64,000 bases of DNA from Geobacillus jurassicus NBRC 107829 (GTDB lineage: Bacteria; Bacillota; Bacilli; Bacillales; Anoxybacillaceae): NCBI RefSeq assembly GCF_001544315.1, contig NZ_BCQG01000006.1, positions 1 through 64,000 of the forward strand, written 5' to 3'. The translations under genes and the position numbers were made by a program. Positions 44,429-52,777 of this stretch are shown piece after piece; the stretch's first letter is position 1; every line of letters starts with the position of its first letter. Below the pieces are notes generated by a model that was not told the origin of the DNA, ran no database searches, and saw only the letters and a list, made by a program, of their open reading frames with translations.

Positions 44429-45541
44429 ATGAAGCAGGCCATTCCGGAACGGTTTCTCATTTCCCCGTTTCTTGCTTTTTTTGTCATTCATGCGGCACAA
44501 ATTGGGGTCGGGGCGCTCAGTTTTCAGCGTCCGCTCATGAAAGAGGCGGGGCAGGACGCCTGGATCGTTGTGTTGCTGGCTGGACTGGCGGCGCACGGGC
44601 TCGTTTGGCTCATGTATCGTCTGTTTTCCTACTCGCCGTCCGGAGGAGACATCGTGTCGCTTCATGAACAGTACTTCGGGCGGTGGATCGGTGGAGTGCT
44701 GAGCCTTGGGCTGCTTTTTTACTATGCGCTCGTGGCGCTGACGGTGCTTCAGTCGTACATTGAAATCATTAAAGTATGGGTGTTCCCGTTGATGGGAGCG
44801 TGGCAGTTCAGCCTCGTTTTTTTGCTGCTGACGTATTACGCCGTCCTCGGCGGGTTTCGCGTCGTCGCCGGCTTATGCGTTTGGGGAGTCGTGATTCCGC
44901 TGTTGACGATTTTTCCGATGGTTTTCTTTCCGCTTGAATATGCTCAATACCGGAATTTATTTCCAGTGTTTGACCATTCGTTTGGACAATTGGTGAAAGC
45001 ATCGAAAGAGATGACGCTTCAATATTTAGGGTTTGAAATGCTGCTCATGTATTACCCGTTTTTAAAAAATGCTCCGTCCTCGCAAAAGTGGGCGCACGCT
45101 GCCAATGCCTTCACAACGTTCATTTACCTTGTTGTGATGTTGATTTCGATTGTGTTTTATAACAAAGAACAAATTCAGCATATTACATGGCCGACGCTGA
45201 CGCTCGCCAAAATTCCGGAAGTGCCGTTTATCGAGCGGATGGAGTATATCGTCATCTCGATTTACGTGCTCGTTGTGTTTCCGATCATTACCATTTCCGT
45301 TTGGGCGGCGATGCGCGTGGTCAAACAGCTGTTTGCCGTTCAGCAGCGCCGTTCGCTGCCTGTGCTGCTTGCCGTCTTGTTTGTCGGAACGCTGTTTGTT
45401 CAAGAGAAAACCGATATCGATCGGTTGATGAAATGGACAGCTGAGGCCGGGTTTTATCTTGCCGCCGTCTACATTCCTCTTTTGTACGTGTACGTATGGG
45501 CGGCGGAAAAAGTGAAAAAGGCGCTACAACAAAAACCGTGA
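44429..45541 (+). CDS. Spore germination protein, GerB type (germinant-binding permease fold)
   Basis: A 370-residue integral membrane protein with ten predicted helices. It belongs to the GerAB branch of the amino-acid permease superfamily, which binds the germinant. Helix 1 reads SPFLAFFVIHAAQIGVGALSFQ, with the family G-x-G motif. GAGGAGGGATAACG precedes the ATG. The A, C and B genes form one operon encoding a complete receptor; the germinant cannot be told from sequence. A candidate -10 (TATAGT) for the next operon follows its stop. Confidence 0.92.
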   Translation: MKQAIPERFLISPFLAFFVIHAAQIGVGALSFQRPLMKEAGQDAWIVVLLAGLAAHGLVWLMYRLFSYSPSGGDIVSLHEQYFGRWIGGVLSLGLLFYYALVALTVLQSYIEIIKVWVFPLMGAWQFSLVFLLLTYYAVLGGFRVVAGLCVWGVVIPLLTIFPMVFFPLEYAQYRNLFPVFDHSFGQLVKASKEMTLQYLGFEMLLMYYPFLKNAPSSQKWAHAANAFTTFIYLVVMLISIVFYNKEQIQHITWPTLTLAKIPEVPFIERMEYIVISIYVLVVFPIITISVWAAMRVVKQLFAVQQRRSLPVLLAVLFVGTLFVQEKTDIDRLMKWTAEAGFYLAAVYIPLLYVYVWAAEKVKKALQQKP

Positions 45542-45595
45542 ATATGGTATAGTAAAAAAGAAAACAGAAGAATACAATTCCGTACATTTGTACGG

Positions 45596-45634
45596 GAGAG
45601 GTTTCTAGCAAAACCCTCTATAAAAAACTAGGGA
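45596..45634 (+). promoter_or_regulatory. preQ1-I riboswitch
   Basis: GAGAGGTTTCTAGCAAAACCCTCTATAAAAAACTAGG matches the class I preQ1 aptamer. P1 forms from AGAGG and CCTCT, the loop carries TTCTAGC, and the A-rich tail ends in the pseudoknot strand CTAG. It binds the queuosine precursor 7-aminomethyl-7-deazaguanine and shuts the downstream que operon. Confidence 0.95.
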
Positions 45635-45635
45635 C

Positions 45636-45670
45636 GGCTGTATCCTAGGGGTATGGCCTTTTTTGTTTTG
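45636..45670 (+). terminator. preQ1-riboswitch terminator
   Basis: GGCTGTATCC, TAG loop, GGGTATGGCC (ten pairs, some G-T), then TTTTTTGTTTT. It lies between the aptamer and the queC ribosome site. Confidence 0.85.
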
Positions 45671-45711
45671 GAAACCTCTTCTTCTGCCGATTCAGGAGGA
45701 GGTTGATCAGC

Positions 45712-46383
45712 ATGAAGAGGAAGGAAGAAAAAGCGGTTGTCGTCTTCAGCGGCGGCCAAGACAGCACGACATGTTTGTTTTGGGCGAAAAAGCGGTTTGT
45801 GGAAGTCGAAGCGGTGACGTTTGACTACGGACAGCGCCATCGCCGCGAAATTGACGTCGCGGCATCGATCGCCAACGAGCTTGGCGTCCGCCATACGGTG
45901 CTTGATCTGTCGCTTCTCGGGCAGTTGGCGCCAAACGCCCTGACGCGGCGCGACATCGCCATCGAACAAAAGGAAGGTGAGCTGCCGACGACGTTTGTGG
46001 ACGGGCGCAATTTATTGTTTTTGTCATTTGCCGCCGTGCTCGCCAAACAGCGGGGCGCGCGCCATATCGTGACTGGGGTGTGCGAAACGGATTTCAGCGG
46101 CTATCCGGACTGCCGAGATGTGTTTATCAAATCATTGAACGTCACGTTGAATTTAGCGATGGATTACGAATTTGTCATTCATACGCCGCTCATGTGGCTG
46201 ACGAAAGCTGAGACGTGGAAGCTCGCCGATGAGCTCGGTGCGCTCGAGTTCGTCCGCACGAAGACGCTGACGTGCTATAACGGCATCATCGCCGACGGCT
46301 GCGGCGAATGCCCGGCGTGCGTGCTGCGCCAACGCGGGCTTGACGAATACTTGCGGGAAAAAGCGGAGGTGGAGGCGCGATGA
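45712..46383 (+). CDS. queC: 7-cyano-7-deazaguanine synthase
   Basis: A 223-residue ATP-dependent enzyme that converts 7-carboxy-7-deazaguanine to preQ0. It has the PP-loop [13 protein letters not shown] (residues 9-21) and the four-cysteine zinc site CYNG...[10 protein letters not shown] near the C-terminus. The ATG at 45712 follows AGGAGGAGG; the TTG at 45703 is too close to it. It is the first gene of queCDEF, each overlapping or close to the next, all under the preQ1 riboswitch. Confidence 0.96.
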   Translation: MKRKEEKAVVVFSGGQDSTTCLFWAKKRFVEVEAVTFDYGQRHRREIDVAASIANELGVRHTVLDLSLLGQLAPNALTRRDIAIEQKEGELPTTFVDGRNLLFLSFAAVLAKQRGARHIVTGVCETDFSGYPDCRDVFIKSLNVTLNLAMDYEFVIHTPLMWLTKAETWKLADELGALEFVRTKTLTCYNGIIADGCGECPACVLRQRGLDEYLREKAEVEAR

Positions 46384-46817
46384 TGCACCAGCTGTATCCA
46401 CAAGTCATGCATAATTACCGCTATGAGTTGAACAAAGATATGCACATCGCCGCCGCCCATTTCATCCCGCATGAAGCAGCGGGAAGCTGCGCAAACGTGC
46501 ATGGCCATACGTACATCGTCAATGTGACGGTCGCCGGCGATGAGCTCGATGAGAGCGGCTTTTTAGTCAATTTCCAAACGTTAAAACAGCTCGTTCATCG
46601 AAAACTGGACCATACGCTGCTTAACGACCACGCCGATTGGTTTGACAGCCGGGACCCGAACCGGTTTCCGACGTCGGAGGTGGTGGCGCGCACGATTTAT
46701 GAAACGATTCAACGCTATTTGGATACGCTGCCGCACAAGCCGAAATGTTTGCAAGTGTTCGTCCGCGAAACGCCCACCAGTTATGTTGTCTACCGGCCGA
46801 AAGCGGGGGAACGGTGA
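46380..46817 (+). CDS. queD: 6-carboxytetrahydropterin synthase
   Basis: A 145-residue PTPS-fold enzyme that makes 6-carboxytetrahydropterin from dihydroneopterin triphosphate, the first dedicated step to queuosine. The zinc histidines are seen in [14 protein letters not shown] and [10 protein letters not shown], with the catalytic Cys between them. The LDHTLLND motif and the C-terminal Glu in [10 protein letters not shown] are also present. It starts within the queC stop (4-base overlap). Confidence 0.95.
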   Translation: MMHQLYPQVMHNYRYELNKDMHIAAAHFIPHEAAGSCANVHGHTYIVNVTVAGDELDESGFLVNFQTLKQLVHRKLDHTLLNDHADWFDSRDPNRFPTSEVVARTIYETIQRYLDTLPHKPKCLQVFVRETPTSYVVYRPKAGER

Positions 46818-47551
46818 TGGGGCGCACGATTCCGGTGTTGGAGATTTTTGGGCCGACCATTCAAGGCGAAGGAATGGTGATCGGCCAAAAGACGATGTTC
46901 GTCCGCACGGCTGGCTGCGACTACCGCTGCCGCTGGTGCGATTCGGCGTTTACGTGGGACGGGTCGGCGAAAGACGAGATCGAGCAGCTGACCGCGGAAG
47001 ACATTTGGCGGCGGCTTAAGGCCATCGGCGGCCGCCGCTTCCGCCATGTGACGATTTCGGGCGGCAACCCGCTTTTGATCTCCGCTCTCGGTGAGCTTGT
47101 TGCGCTTCTTCATGAAAAAGGGATGCGGGTGGCGGTTGAAACGCAAGGGAGCCGATGGCAAGACTGGCTGCTTCATGTGGACGACGTCACCCTCTCCCCG
47201 AAGCCGCCAAGTTCGGGGATGGACACCGACTGGGCGGTGCTCGATCGGATCATCGAGCGGCTGCAGGCTGACCGAAGCCGGGCGCGGCGCATCAGTTTGA
47301 AAGTGGTTGTCTTTGATGACGCCGATTTGGCGTATGCCAAAGAGGTGCACCGCCGCTACCCGGGCGTTCCGTTTTATTTGCAGACGGGCAACGACGATGT
47401 GGCGGATTCGGATGTGGCTGCGCTCCGCGCGAAACTCTTCGGCCGGTTGGAATGGCTGGTGGAACAAATCGCTCAGTCGGAGGAGCTCGCAGACGTCCGC
47501 ATCCTGCCGCAGCTGCACACGCTCCTTTGGGGGAACAAGCGCGGCGTTTAA
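46817..47551 (+). CDS. queE: 7-carboxy-7-deazaguanine synthase (radical SAM)
   Basis: A 244-residue radical SAM enzyme that contracts the pterin ring to 7-carboxy-7-deazaguanine. The cluster motif is [12 protein letters not shown] (C-x3-C-x2-C, about residues 34-41), preceded by [11 protein letters not shown]. The glycine strand TISGGNP that binds SAM follows. The start overlaps the last base of queD (TGATG); the longer frame to 46745 is rejected. Confidence 0.95.
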   Translation: MGRTIPVLEIFGPTIQGEGMVIGQKTMFVRTAGCDYRCRWCDSAFTWDGSAKDEIEQLTAEDIWRRLKAIGGRRFRHVTISGGNPLLISALGELVALLHEKGMRVAVETQGSRWQDWLLHVDDVTLSPKPPSSGMDTDWAVLDRIIERLQADRSRARRISLKVVVFDDADLAYAKEVHRRYPGVPFYLQTGNDDVADSDVAALRAKLFGRLEWLVEQIAQSEELADVRILPQLHTLLWGNKRGV

Positions 47552-47601
47552 GGAGCTCTTCCGGCAGACGGACGAACCATCACAAACAAGGAGGAACAGA
47601 C

Positions 47602-48099
47602 ATGGCAGGAAGAAGTGAAAAAGAGTTAAAGGAATTGACGCTGCTTGGCAATCAAGGAACAACGTATTCGTTTACGTACAATCCGAATCTTCTTGAAGTG
47701 TTTGACAACAAACATCCTGACCGGGATTATTTCGTGAAGTTCAATTGTCCGGAGTTTACAACGTTGTGTCCAAAAACCGGACAACCGGACTTCGCGACGA
47801 TTTACATCAGCTACATCCCGGACAAAAAATGCGTCGAAAGCAAGTCGCTGAAGCTGTATTTGTTCAGCTTCCGCAACCATGGCGATTTTCATGAAGACTG
47901 CGTCAACATCATTATGAACGATTTGATCAAAGTGATGGAACCGCGCTATATCGAAGTATGGGGGAAATTCACGCCGCGCGGGGGCATTTCGATTGACCCG
48001 TACTGCAACTGGGGGCGCCCGGGGACGAAATACGAAAAAATGGCCGAATACCGGCTGCTCAATCACGATTTGTACCCGGAAAAAGTCGACAACCGCTAG
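47602..48099 (+). CDS. queF: NADPH-dependent 7-cyano-7-deazaguanine reductase
   Basis: A 165-residue unimodular T-fold reductase that turns preQ0 into preQ1, the ligand of the operon's own riboswitch. The catalytic Cys and Asp lie in [14 protein letters not shown] (about residues 51-64). The QueF motif [16 protein letters not shown], which binds NADPH, and HEDCVN are also present. GGAGGAACAG precedes the ATG at 47602. It ends the que operon. Confidence 0.96.
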   Translation: MAGRSEKELKELTLLGNQGTTYSFTYNPNLLEVFDNKHPDRDYFVKFNCPEFTTLCPKTGQPDFATIYISYIPDKKCVESKSLKLYLFSFRNHGDFHEDCVNIIMNDLIKVMEPRYIEVWGKFTPRGGISIDPYCNWGRPGTKYEKMAEYRLLNHDLYPEKVDNR

Positions 48100-48179
48100 A
48101 GCCAGCAAAAAAAGAGGTAGTTTTTTCGCCCAAACTCCTATATAATGGACAATGAATGTTTGCCTTGGAGGTTTTGGCG

Positions 48180-48839
48180 TTGGAGCGAAGAACAGCTCTT
48201 TTGCTTGGAGCAAGCGGTTTGGTCGGCGGAGAGCTACTGAAGCTGCTGTTGCAGTCGGATTTATACTGCCGCGTGACAATTTTCGTCCGCACTCCGCTGC
48301 CGGTGGAACACGAAAAGCTGCAGCAAGTCGTCGTCGATTTTGCACGCCTGGAATCGTACGAACGGCATTTTTATGTGGACGATGTGTTTTGCTGCCTCGG
48401 GACGACGCGCAAGAAGGCGAAAACAAAGCAGCAGTTCATTCAAGTCGACTATGAATACACGCTGCGGGCGGCGGTGCTGGCGGAAAAGTGCCGCGCGAAA
48501 AGCTTTTTGACCGTCTCTTCGATCGGCGCCAACCCGTGTTCGCCGTTTTTCTACCAGCGCGTCAAAGGGGAGACGGAAGAGGCGTTGCAGCGGCTTTCCA
48601 TCCCATCGCTCCATATTTTCCGCCCGTCGCTGCTCGTCGGCAAGCGCCGGGAGTTCCGCCTCGCCGAGGCGCTCGCCGGGTGGCTGTTATGCCGGCTGTC
48701 GTTTTTGTTCGTCGGCAAATGGAAAAAGTATAAGCCGGTCGACGCCCGTCAGCTTGCTTTGGCTATGTTTTACCGGGCGGCGTCAGCAACGAGCGGCGTC
48801 CATATATATGAATGCGACGAACTCGCCCGCATTTCGTAA
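48180..48839 (+). CDS. NAD(P)-binding oxidoreductase, HTATIP2-like
   Basis: A 219-residue atypical short-chain dehydrogenase. The Rossmann glycine motif is LLLGASGLVGGELL (residues 7-20), and the Y-x-x-x-K pair appears in FFYQRVKGETEEAL. A TVSSIGANP strand precedes. The start is taken as TTG at 48180 with GGAGG 8 bases upstream; the frame runs to 48156 without a better site. A TATAAT box sits about 35 bases upstream. Proteins of this type bind NADPH but their substrates are unknown. Confidence 0.82.
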   Translation: MERRTALLLGASGLVGGELLKLLLQSDLYCRVTIFVRTPLPVEHEKLQQVVVDFARLESYERHFYVDDVFCCLGTTRKKAKTKQQFIQVDYEYTLRAAVLAEKCRAKSFLTVSSIGANPCSPFFYQRVKGETEEALQRLSIPSLHIFRPSLLVGKRREFRLAEALAGWLLCRLSFLFVGKWKKYKPVDARQLALAMFYRAASATSGVHIYECDELARIS

Positions 48840-48841
48840 AC

Positions 48842-48871
48842 AAAAAAGAGGCTCTTGGCAGCCTCTTTTTC
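48842..48871. terminator. Bidirectional terminator between the oxidoreductase gene and ykvS
   Basis: AAAAAAGAGGCT, CTTGGC loop, AGCCTCTTTTT. It overlaps the end of ykvS. Confidence 0.85.
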
Positions 48872-49053
48872 TATTCAATGATCTTATAGTTTTTATGATT
48901 GACGACCGTCCGTTCTTGCAAATCGAGTTCACGGTAGTTTTCCATATACGTCAAATCAACGATGACTGAGTTTTCATTCACCTTCTCGACAATGCCGCGC
49001 AGTCCATTTTTAAACTCGATAATATCTCCGACTTTCGCTTTTTTATTAGTCAT
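48871..49053 (-). CDS. ykvS: YkvS family small protein (DUF2187)
   Basis: A 60-residue protein that matches B. subtilis YkvS closely as I remember it. It has a KOW/SH3-like beta barrel: KVGDIIEFKNGLRGIVEKVNENSV and VDLTYMENYRELDL. Three ATGs occur in a row. The third (49053) has AAAGGGG at the best distance; the first (49059) is nearly touching it. Function unknown. Adjacent ykvT also matches B. subtilis order. Confidence 0.9.
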   Translation of the reverse strand: MTNKKAKVGDIIEFKNGLRGIVEKVNENSVIVDLTYMENYRELDLQERTVVNHKNYKIIE

Positions 49054-49274
49054 CATCATTCCCCTTTTTCATCGTCTTTTGTTCTAGTTTGCCTTATTTT
49101 CCACTGCAAGTAAAGGGGTTTCTTTCCTAAAAGGCTGGTGAAAAACAACTTTTTTCACCAAATCGGTGGTCTCCAACTGGAAAAGAGAGCTGATCTTACA
49201 TGGTTTATCAAATTGAGAAACAACGTGATGGAGCCGCTTTTTCATTAAAAATCACCGGTGGCCTAAAACTATAA

Positions 49275-49306
49275 AGAAAAAGCAGGGGGCAGTCTTCCCC
49301 CCTTGC
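49275..49306 (-). terminator. Terminator after ykvT
   Basis: On the minus strand GCAAGGGGGG, loop, GCCCCCTGC, then TTTTTC, just after the ykvT stop codon. Confidence 0.75.
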
Positions 49307-49313
49307 TCCCGCT

Positions 49314-49898
49314 TTACTTAGCAAAGACGTGGTTGCCGATGACGACGGTCACTGGACGCGAGCGCAGCCATTTGCTTTTCGCCGTTTTCGGATTATAGAA
49401 ATAGAGCGAGCCGTTTCCTAAACCGCGAAAAGCAAGTGCTTCTTCAACGGCGCGGTATGATTCACGGTCAGCCGGTTCGTTGATCGATCCGTTTGCGACC
49501 GGTGTGAATGCATAATGGCCGCCAGAGCGCTCATAAATGACGGCGCGGATCGTATCCGGAAAATCCGGATGGTCGACGCGGTTCAGAACAACCGTCGCTA
49601 CGGCTACCTTTCCAGCGTACGGCTCCCCTTTCGCCTCGGCGTGGACAAGGCGGGCGAGCAAATCTTTCTCCGCCTCCGTGATGCCCGCGTCAGGGATGAC
49701 GAGTTTTTCGCCAGGATACAATAAATCGCCTTTGTGATTTTTTTGTTTCAGTTGTTTGAGCGGCACACTGTATTGTTTCGCGATGTTCCAAAGCGTGTCG
49801 CCGCGCTTGACCGTATAGATCGTGGCAGCATTAGCATGGCCGGCGAAGAAAAACATCCCGCACAGCATCGCCATCCCCCATGCTTTTGCCTGTTTCAT
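49314..49898 (-). CDS. ykvT: LysM plus SleB/CwlJ-type cell wall hydrolase
   Basis: A 194-residue secreted hydrolase. The signal peptide [20 protein letters not shown] ends near ANA. A LysM domain [16 protein letters not shown]...VPLKQL (about residues 27-70) binds peptidoglycan. The Hydrolase_2 domain (about 80-194) has the catalytic Glu in [22 protein letters not shown], the signature of SleB/CwlJ lytic enzymes. In B. subtilis YkvT has the same architecture and position. It may act in cortex or cell-wall turnover. GGAGGGATG precedes the start. Confidence 0.92.
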   Translation of the reverse strand: MKQAKAWGMAMLCGMFFFAGHANAATIYTVKRGDTLWNIAKQYSVPLKQLKQKNHKGDLLYPGEKLVIPDAGITEAEKDLLARLVHAEAKGEPYAGKVAVATVVLNRVDHPDFPDTIRAVIYERSGGHYAFTPVANGSINEPADRESYRAVEEALAFRGLGNGSLYFYNPKTAKSKWLRSRPVTVVIGNHVFAK

Positions 49899-50095
49899 CC
49901 ACATCCCTCCTCTTGTCTTGAAAACTCGCTACTAGAGTAACAAGGATGAAAGGATGATTCATTATCTAAATGATGGAAAAATGCTTGATGCGTTGAAATC
50001 ACTAGCTTCGTAGAGGAGTTGGAAATTTCTCCGCACACAAAAATTCCCGGCTTTCCGTCGCGAAAGCCGAGGAAATGGAAGGAAAAGCAGGAAAA

Positions 50096-50290
50096 TCAAC
50101 TGCGAGGGGTTTCCATATAATGATAAACGACGTGGCCGCCGCGCTGGGCGATGCCGCGAAACCGTTTGAAGTCAGGCTGCTTAACGAGCACAGCTCGGAA
50201 AATCGGAAAGTCCTCTTTTTTGACCAACAATTCAGAAATGGTTCCACTTCGCAATTCTTCGATTTGCTTCGCTGCCAATGCTTCATCCAT
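50096..50290 (-). CDS. Small conserved-looking protein of unknown function
   Basis: A 64-residue protein starting [20 protein letters not shown] and ending in a compact [11 protein letters not shown] tail, with balanced charge and no membrane segment. The start is set by GGGGGGAAA 7 bases upstream; a longer frame reaches 50320. Coding bias matches the neighbours, so I believe it is real. The family was not recognised. Confidence 0.6.
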   Translation of the reverse strand: MDEALAAKQIEELRSGTISELLVKKEDFPIFRAVLVKQPDFKRFRGIAQRGGHVVYHYMETPRS

Positions 50291-50385
50291 CGCGTTTCCC
50301 CCCAAGCGTTGATCCAGCATCGTCGCCGTTATTTATCGTAGCACAGCCGCCCGTTGGGTTAAATACCTATATTTTGGCCGGGCAA

Positions 50386-50414
50386 ACACCCTTTGCTTGT
50401 TCCGACATACAATA
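50386..50414 (+). promoter_or_regulatory. Sigma-K-like promoter
   Basis: CATACAATA (50406-50414) fits the mother-cell sigma-K -10 (CATANNNTA), with AC at 50388-50389 or 50386-50387 about 17 bases upstream. It lies about 48 bases before the start of a spore-coat-like gene. Confidence 0.5.
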
Positions 50415-50461
50415 TGGGTGGGTACGCGCCCCGAGAACATAAGCGAGAAAGGGAGAGGACA

Positions 50462-51151
50462 ATGAATCATTGGGATCCGTATATGAATGATCCGTTTCTA
50501 AACAACTCCAGCCATGGCCATGAGGCCGGGCGGGTGGACAATAACGCGCCGCCGATGGCGCCGCTGCCGACCGAAGCAATGCCGACAGGGGGGATGCCGG
50601 CTGGAGCCATGCCGATGGCGTATTATCCGTCAACAGCGCCTTATGGCTACTGGTGTCCGTCGGTGGCGCCGCCAGCGCCGCTTGTTAGTCCGGCCCATCT
50701 TGACAGTCCGGACAGCCCGAACGGGTTTGATAGCCCGGACAGCTCAGACATGATGCCGCCAGCGCCGCCGCTCGGCTTGGAAGCCATGCCGAATATGACT
50801 CATGCTTCCGTTTGGCCGATGGGTGGGGAAAAAAACATACCGCCAATGACGCCTGATGGCGCCGTCGCTTCGTATGGCATGACGGCCCCGTATGCAGAAA
50901 ACGTTCCCCCGGCTGTCGGCACGGCTCCCCTTGCCGTTCCTGGCACGCTGCCTGGGATGGTCGTTGGCGCAACACCTGGTTTCATTCCTGGTGCGGTTCC
51001 GTATGTGCCGCTGTACCATCCGCCGATGATGCCGATGCCATATGCCCCGATGGCGCCGTGCGGCTATCCTGCTGCCAAGATGCAACCGTATTATGGTTAT
51101 GGCGGAGCGACCCCCTATGCGCCAGGGATGCCAAACCCGTACGTTCCTTGA
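50462..51151 (+). CDS. Pro/Met/Gly/Ala-rich protein, probable spore coat component
   Basis: A 229-residue low-complexity protein. Repeated Pro-Met, Ala-Pro-Tyr-Gly and Pro-Gly motifs run through it (PTEAMPTGGMPAGAMPM, MMPMPYAPMAPCGY, PYYGYGGATPY), with a short SPDSPNGFDSPDSSD acidic block near residue 85 and two cysteines. Composition resembles Bacillus coat and exosporium proteins rich in Pro, Gly and Tyr. GGGAGAGGAC precedes the ATG at 50462. A sigma-K-like promoter upstream supports mother-cell expression. No homologous family could be named. Confidence 0.7.
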   Translation: MNHWDPYMNDPFLNNSSHGHEAGRVDNNAPPMAPLPTEAMPTGGMPAGAMPMAYYPSTAPYGYWCPSVAPPAPLVSPAHLDSPDSPNGFDSPDSSDMMPPAPPLGLEAMPNMTHASVWPMGGEKNIPPMTPDGAVASYGMTAPYAENVPPAVGTAPLAVPGTLPGMVVGATPGFIPGAVPYVPLYHPPMMPMPYAPMAPCGYPAAKMQPYYGYGGATPYAPGMPNPYVP

Positions 51152-51164
51152 TTATGAAGGCGCC

Positions 51165-51196
51165 AAAAAAGACCGCCTAATCGCGGTCTTTTTTAT
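51165..51196 (+). terminator. Terminator after the coat-like gene
   Basis: AAAAAAGACCGC, CTAATC loop, GCGGTCTTTTTT: perfect stem with T run. Confidence 0.9.
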
Positions 51197-51214
51197 CGTA
51201 ATAAGCCGATTTAT

Positions 51215-51359
51215 CCTCACACTTCAACGCGATCATCGTAAGTGGGGACAGCGGAACCATGGAGCGTACGAGGATGGCTTGGTCAACAGCCCGCCGTTGG
51301 GTAGGTGTTCCAAAGAATCTCCCACCTCTAAGCATTTGCGTAGGTGGGAGAGCGTTCAA
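51215..51359 (+). mobile_element. Solo right-end relic of a tnpB element with omega-RNA-like fold
   Basis: About 145 bases resembling the last codons of a tnpB gene (ending GATCATCGTAA) and its right end. CGTAAGTGGGGACAGCGGAACCATGGAGCG is similar to the right end of the complete element at 20125. A hairpin CTCCCACCT (51319-51327) / AGGTGGGAG (51342-51350) then precedes a terminal GTTCAA (51354-51359). The rest of tnpB and its left end are missing. It could be a dead fragment or a small non-autonomous element still carrying a guide RNA. Confidence 0.6.
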
Positions 51360-51660
51360 GCGAAAAGCGACGTTATCTATGTGTCCAAGACCCTGTCCGT
51401 AGACGTCCACGTTCCGGCTCTATGGAAGGAAGGCACGCTCTGTTCAACTGCGGTCTTTTCTTATTTGGAACGGTTTCAAACCCATTGCGGGTCAGTCGGA
51501 TGAGACATTGGCGTTTGCGGCCGCCTCTTTTTTGCCGCGGACATGTTTTTTTCCATGATGCTGATGGTATAATAAGGCACAGAGTTTCCCTTGGGAACGA
51601 AAGTCTAAAAAAACAAATCCATCAGGTTGAATGGGCAAAGGAAGGGAGAAGAGATTGCAC
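51360..51660. other. Intergenic region with degraded sequence and promoter of the SDR gene
   Basis: No credible gene here. A frame ending at 51503 codes for a plausible-looking tail (SYLERFQTHC) without a start, so a broken gene is possible. TATAAT at about 51567-51572 is a good -10 for the downstream SDR gene. Confidence 0.45.
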
Positions 51661-52410
51661 ATGAGCATGGAACAGAAAACAGCCATTGTCACCGGTGGGG
51701 CGAACGGGATCGGCATGGCGATTGCTAGAGCATTTGCAAAACAGGGAGCAAACGTCGTGATCATCGACCGCGATGTCCAAAACGGTGAAGCGTTCGCCGC
51801 GCAATTGCAATCGGACGGGTTCAAGGCAATCTTTGTGGCGGCCGATGTGCGGAAGGTGGACGATATTGAGCGGTTTGTACAAGAAGCTGCCGGCCGCTTC
51901 GGCCGCATTGACTATTTGATCAACAATGCCGGCGTCTCACGCTGGAAGTCGCCGTATGAGCTGACGGTTGAGGAGTGGGAGGACGTGCTGTCAACGAATT
52001 TGCGCAGCGCTTTTTTTGCTTCCCGTGAAGCGGCTAAATATATGCGCCGCAATGCAAAAGGCGGAGCCATCGTCAACATCGCCTCGACAAGGGCGCTCAT
52101 GTCTGAACCGAATTCCGAGGCGTACGCTGCATCGAAAGGCGGCCTTGTCGCTTTGACCCATGCGCTGGCGGTGTCGTTTGCGGATGATCGCATTCGCGTC
52201 AATTGCATCAGCCCCGGCTGGATTGAAACGGGCGATTATGGGCAATTGCGAGACATTGATCACCGGCAGCACCCGGCCGGCCGCGTCGGCAAACCGGACG
52301 ATATCGCCCGCGCTTGTCTGTATTTATGCGATGAGGAAAACGATTTTATTACCGGAGTGAATTTGGTCATCGACGGGGGAATGACAAGGAAAATGATTTA
52401 TATTGAGTAG
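51661..52410 (+). CDS. SDR-family oxidoreductase
   Basis: A 249-residue classical short-chain dehydrogenase. It has cofactor motif TGGANGIGMAIA (about residues 10-21), NNAG (about 87), the catalytic Ser in VNIASTRA, Y-A-A-S-K (Tyr about 152) and the ISPGWIETG segment. Asp in IIDRD after strand 2 favours NAD. The start is uncertain among ATG 51661 and 51667; GGAAGGGAGAAG lies upstream. It resembles glucose/3-oxoacyl-type reductases; substrate unknown. Confidence 0.9.
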   Translation: MSMEQKTAIVTGGANGIGMAIARAFAKQGANVVIIDRDVQNGEAFAAQLQSDGFKAIFVAADVRKVDDIERFVQEAAGRFGRIDYLINNAGVSRWKSPYELTVEEWEDVLSTNLRSAFFASREAAKYMRRNAKGGAIVNIASTRALMSEPNSEAYAASKGGLVALTHALAVSFADDRIRVNCISPGWIETGDYGQLRDIDHRQHPAGRVGKPDDIARACLYLCDEENDFITGVNLVIDGGMTRKMIYIE

Positions 52411-52475
52411 GGAGTGGGCGTTTGTTAAAATAAACAAAATGGAGACGGTTTCAACGAAAAAGGTGGGACGGAAAA

Positions 52476-52721
52476 ATGAAAATCCGCAAAACGCCGGTGA
52501 TGGACGGACAAGCTCCGGCTAACGTCTACATTTACGAAAATCGAAAAGAAGAATATATCGTGATCGCCATTCCGGCGCTTGAGTGGTCATTTTCGTTCGC
52601 CTATGAGGAAGAGGCGGTGGCGGTGGCCGAGCGGCTTGAGGCGTCGCTTGGAAAGCGGCTTGACCATGAGCGAGCCGCCCTCTTGGCCGAGCGGCTGCTC
52701 GGCTGGGCGCGGGAAATGTAG
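52476..52721 (+). CDS. YueH-like small protein
   Basis: An 81-residue acidic protein starting MKIRKTPVMDGQAPANVYIY, with a middle VAIPALEWSFSFAYEEEA and a C-terminal AERLLGWAREM. This resembles the uncharacterised YueH family of Bacillus from memory; I am only moderately sure. AAAGGTGGGACG precedes the ATG. There is no signal or membrane segment. It is probably independent of the flanking kinase. Confidence 0.65.
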   Translation: MKIRKTPVMDGQAPANVYIYENRKEEYIVIAIPALEWSFSFAYEEEAVAVAERLEASLGKRLDHERAALLAERLLGWAREM

Positions 52722-52777
52722 CCTGGCGGATGGCCGTGGCCGCCAGCGACTTTGCATGTTAGGGGTTCGATGACGAC

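Noticed and set aside
49080-49270. Hairpin GGTGAAAA/TTTTCACC and AT-rich stretch downstream of the ykvS promoter region
   Set aside because: No T tract placement, no gene end and no known RNA family; not enough to call a feature.
51344-51664. 106-codon frame before the SDR gene
   Set aside because: Arg/His-rich product, overlaps the tnpB relic and the SDR promoter, no ribosome site.
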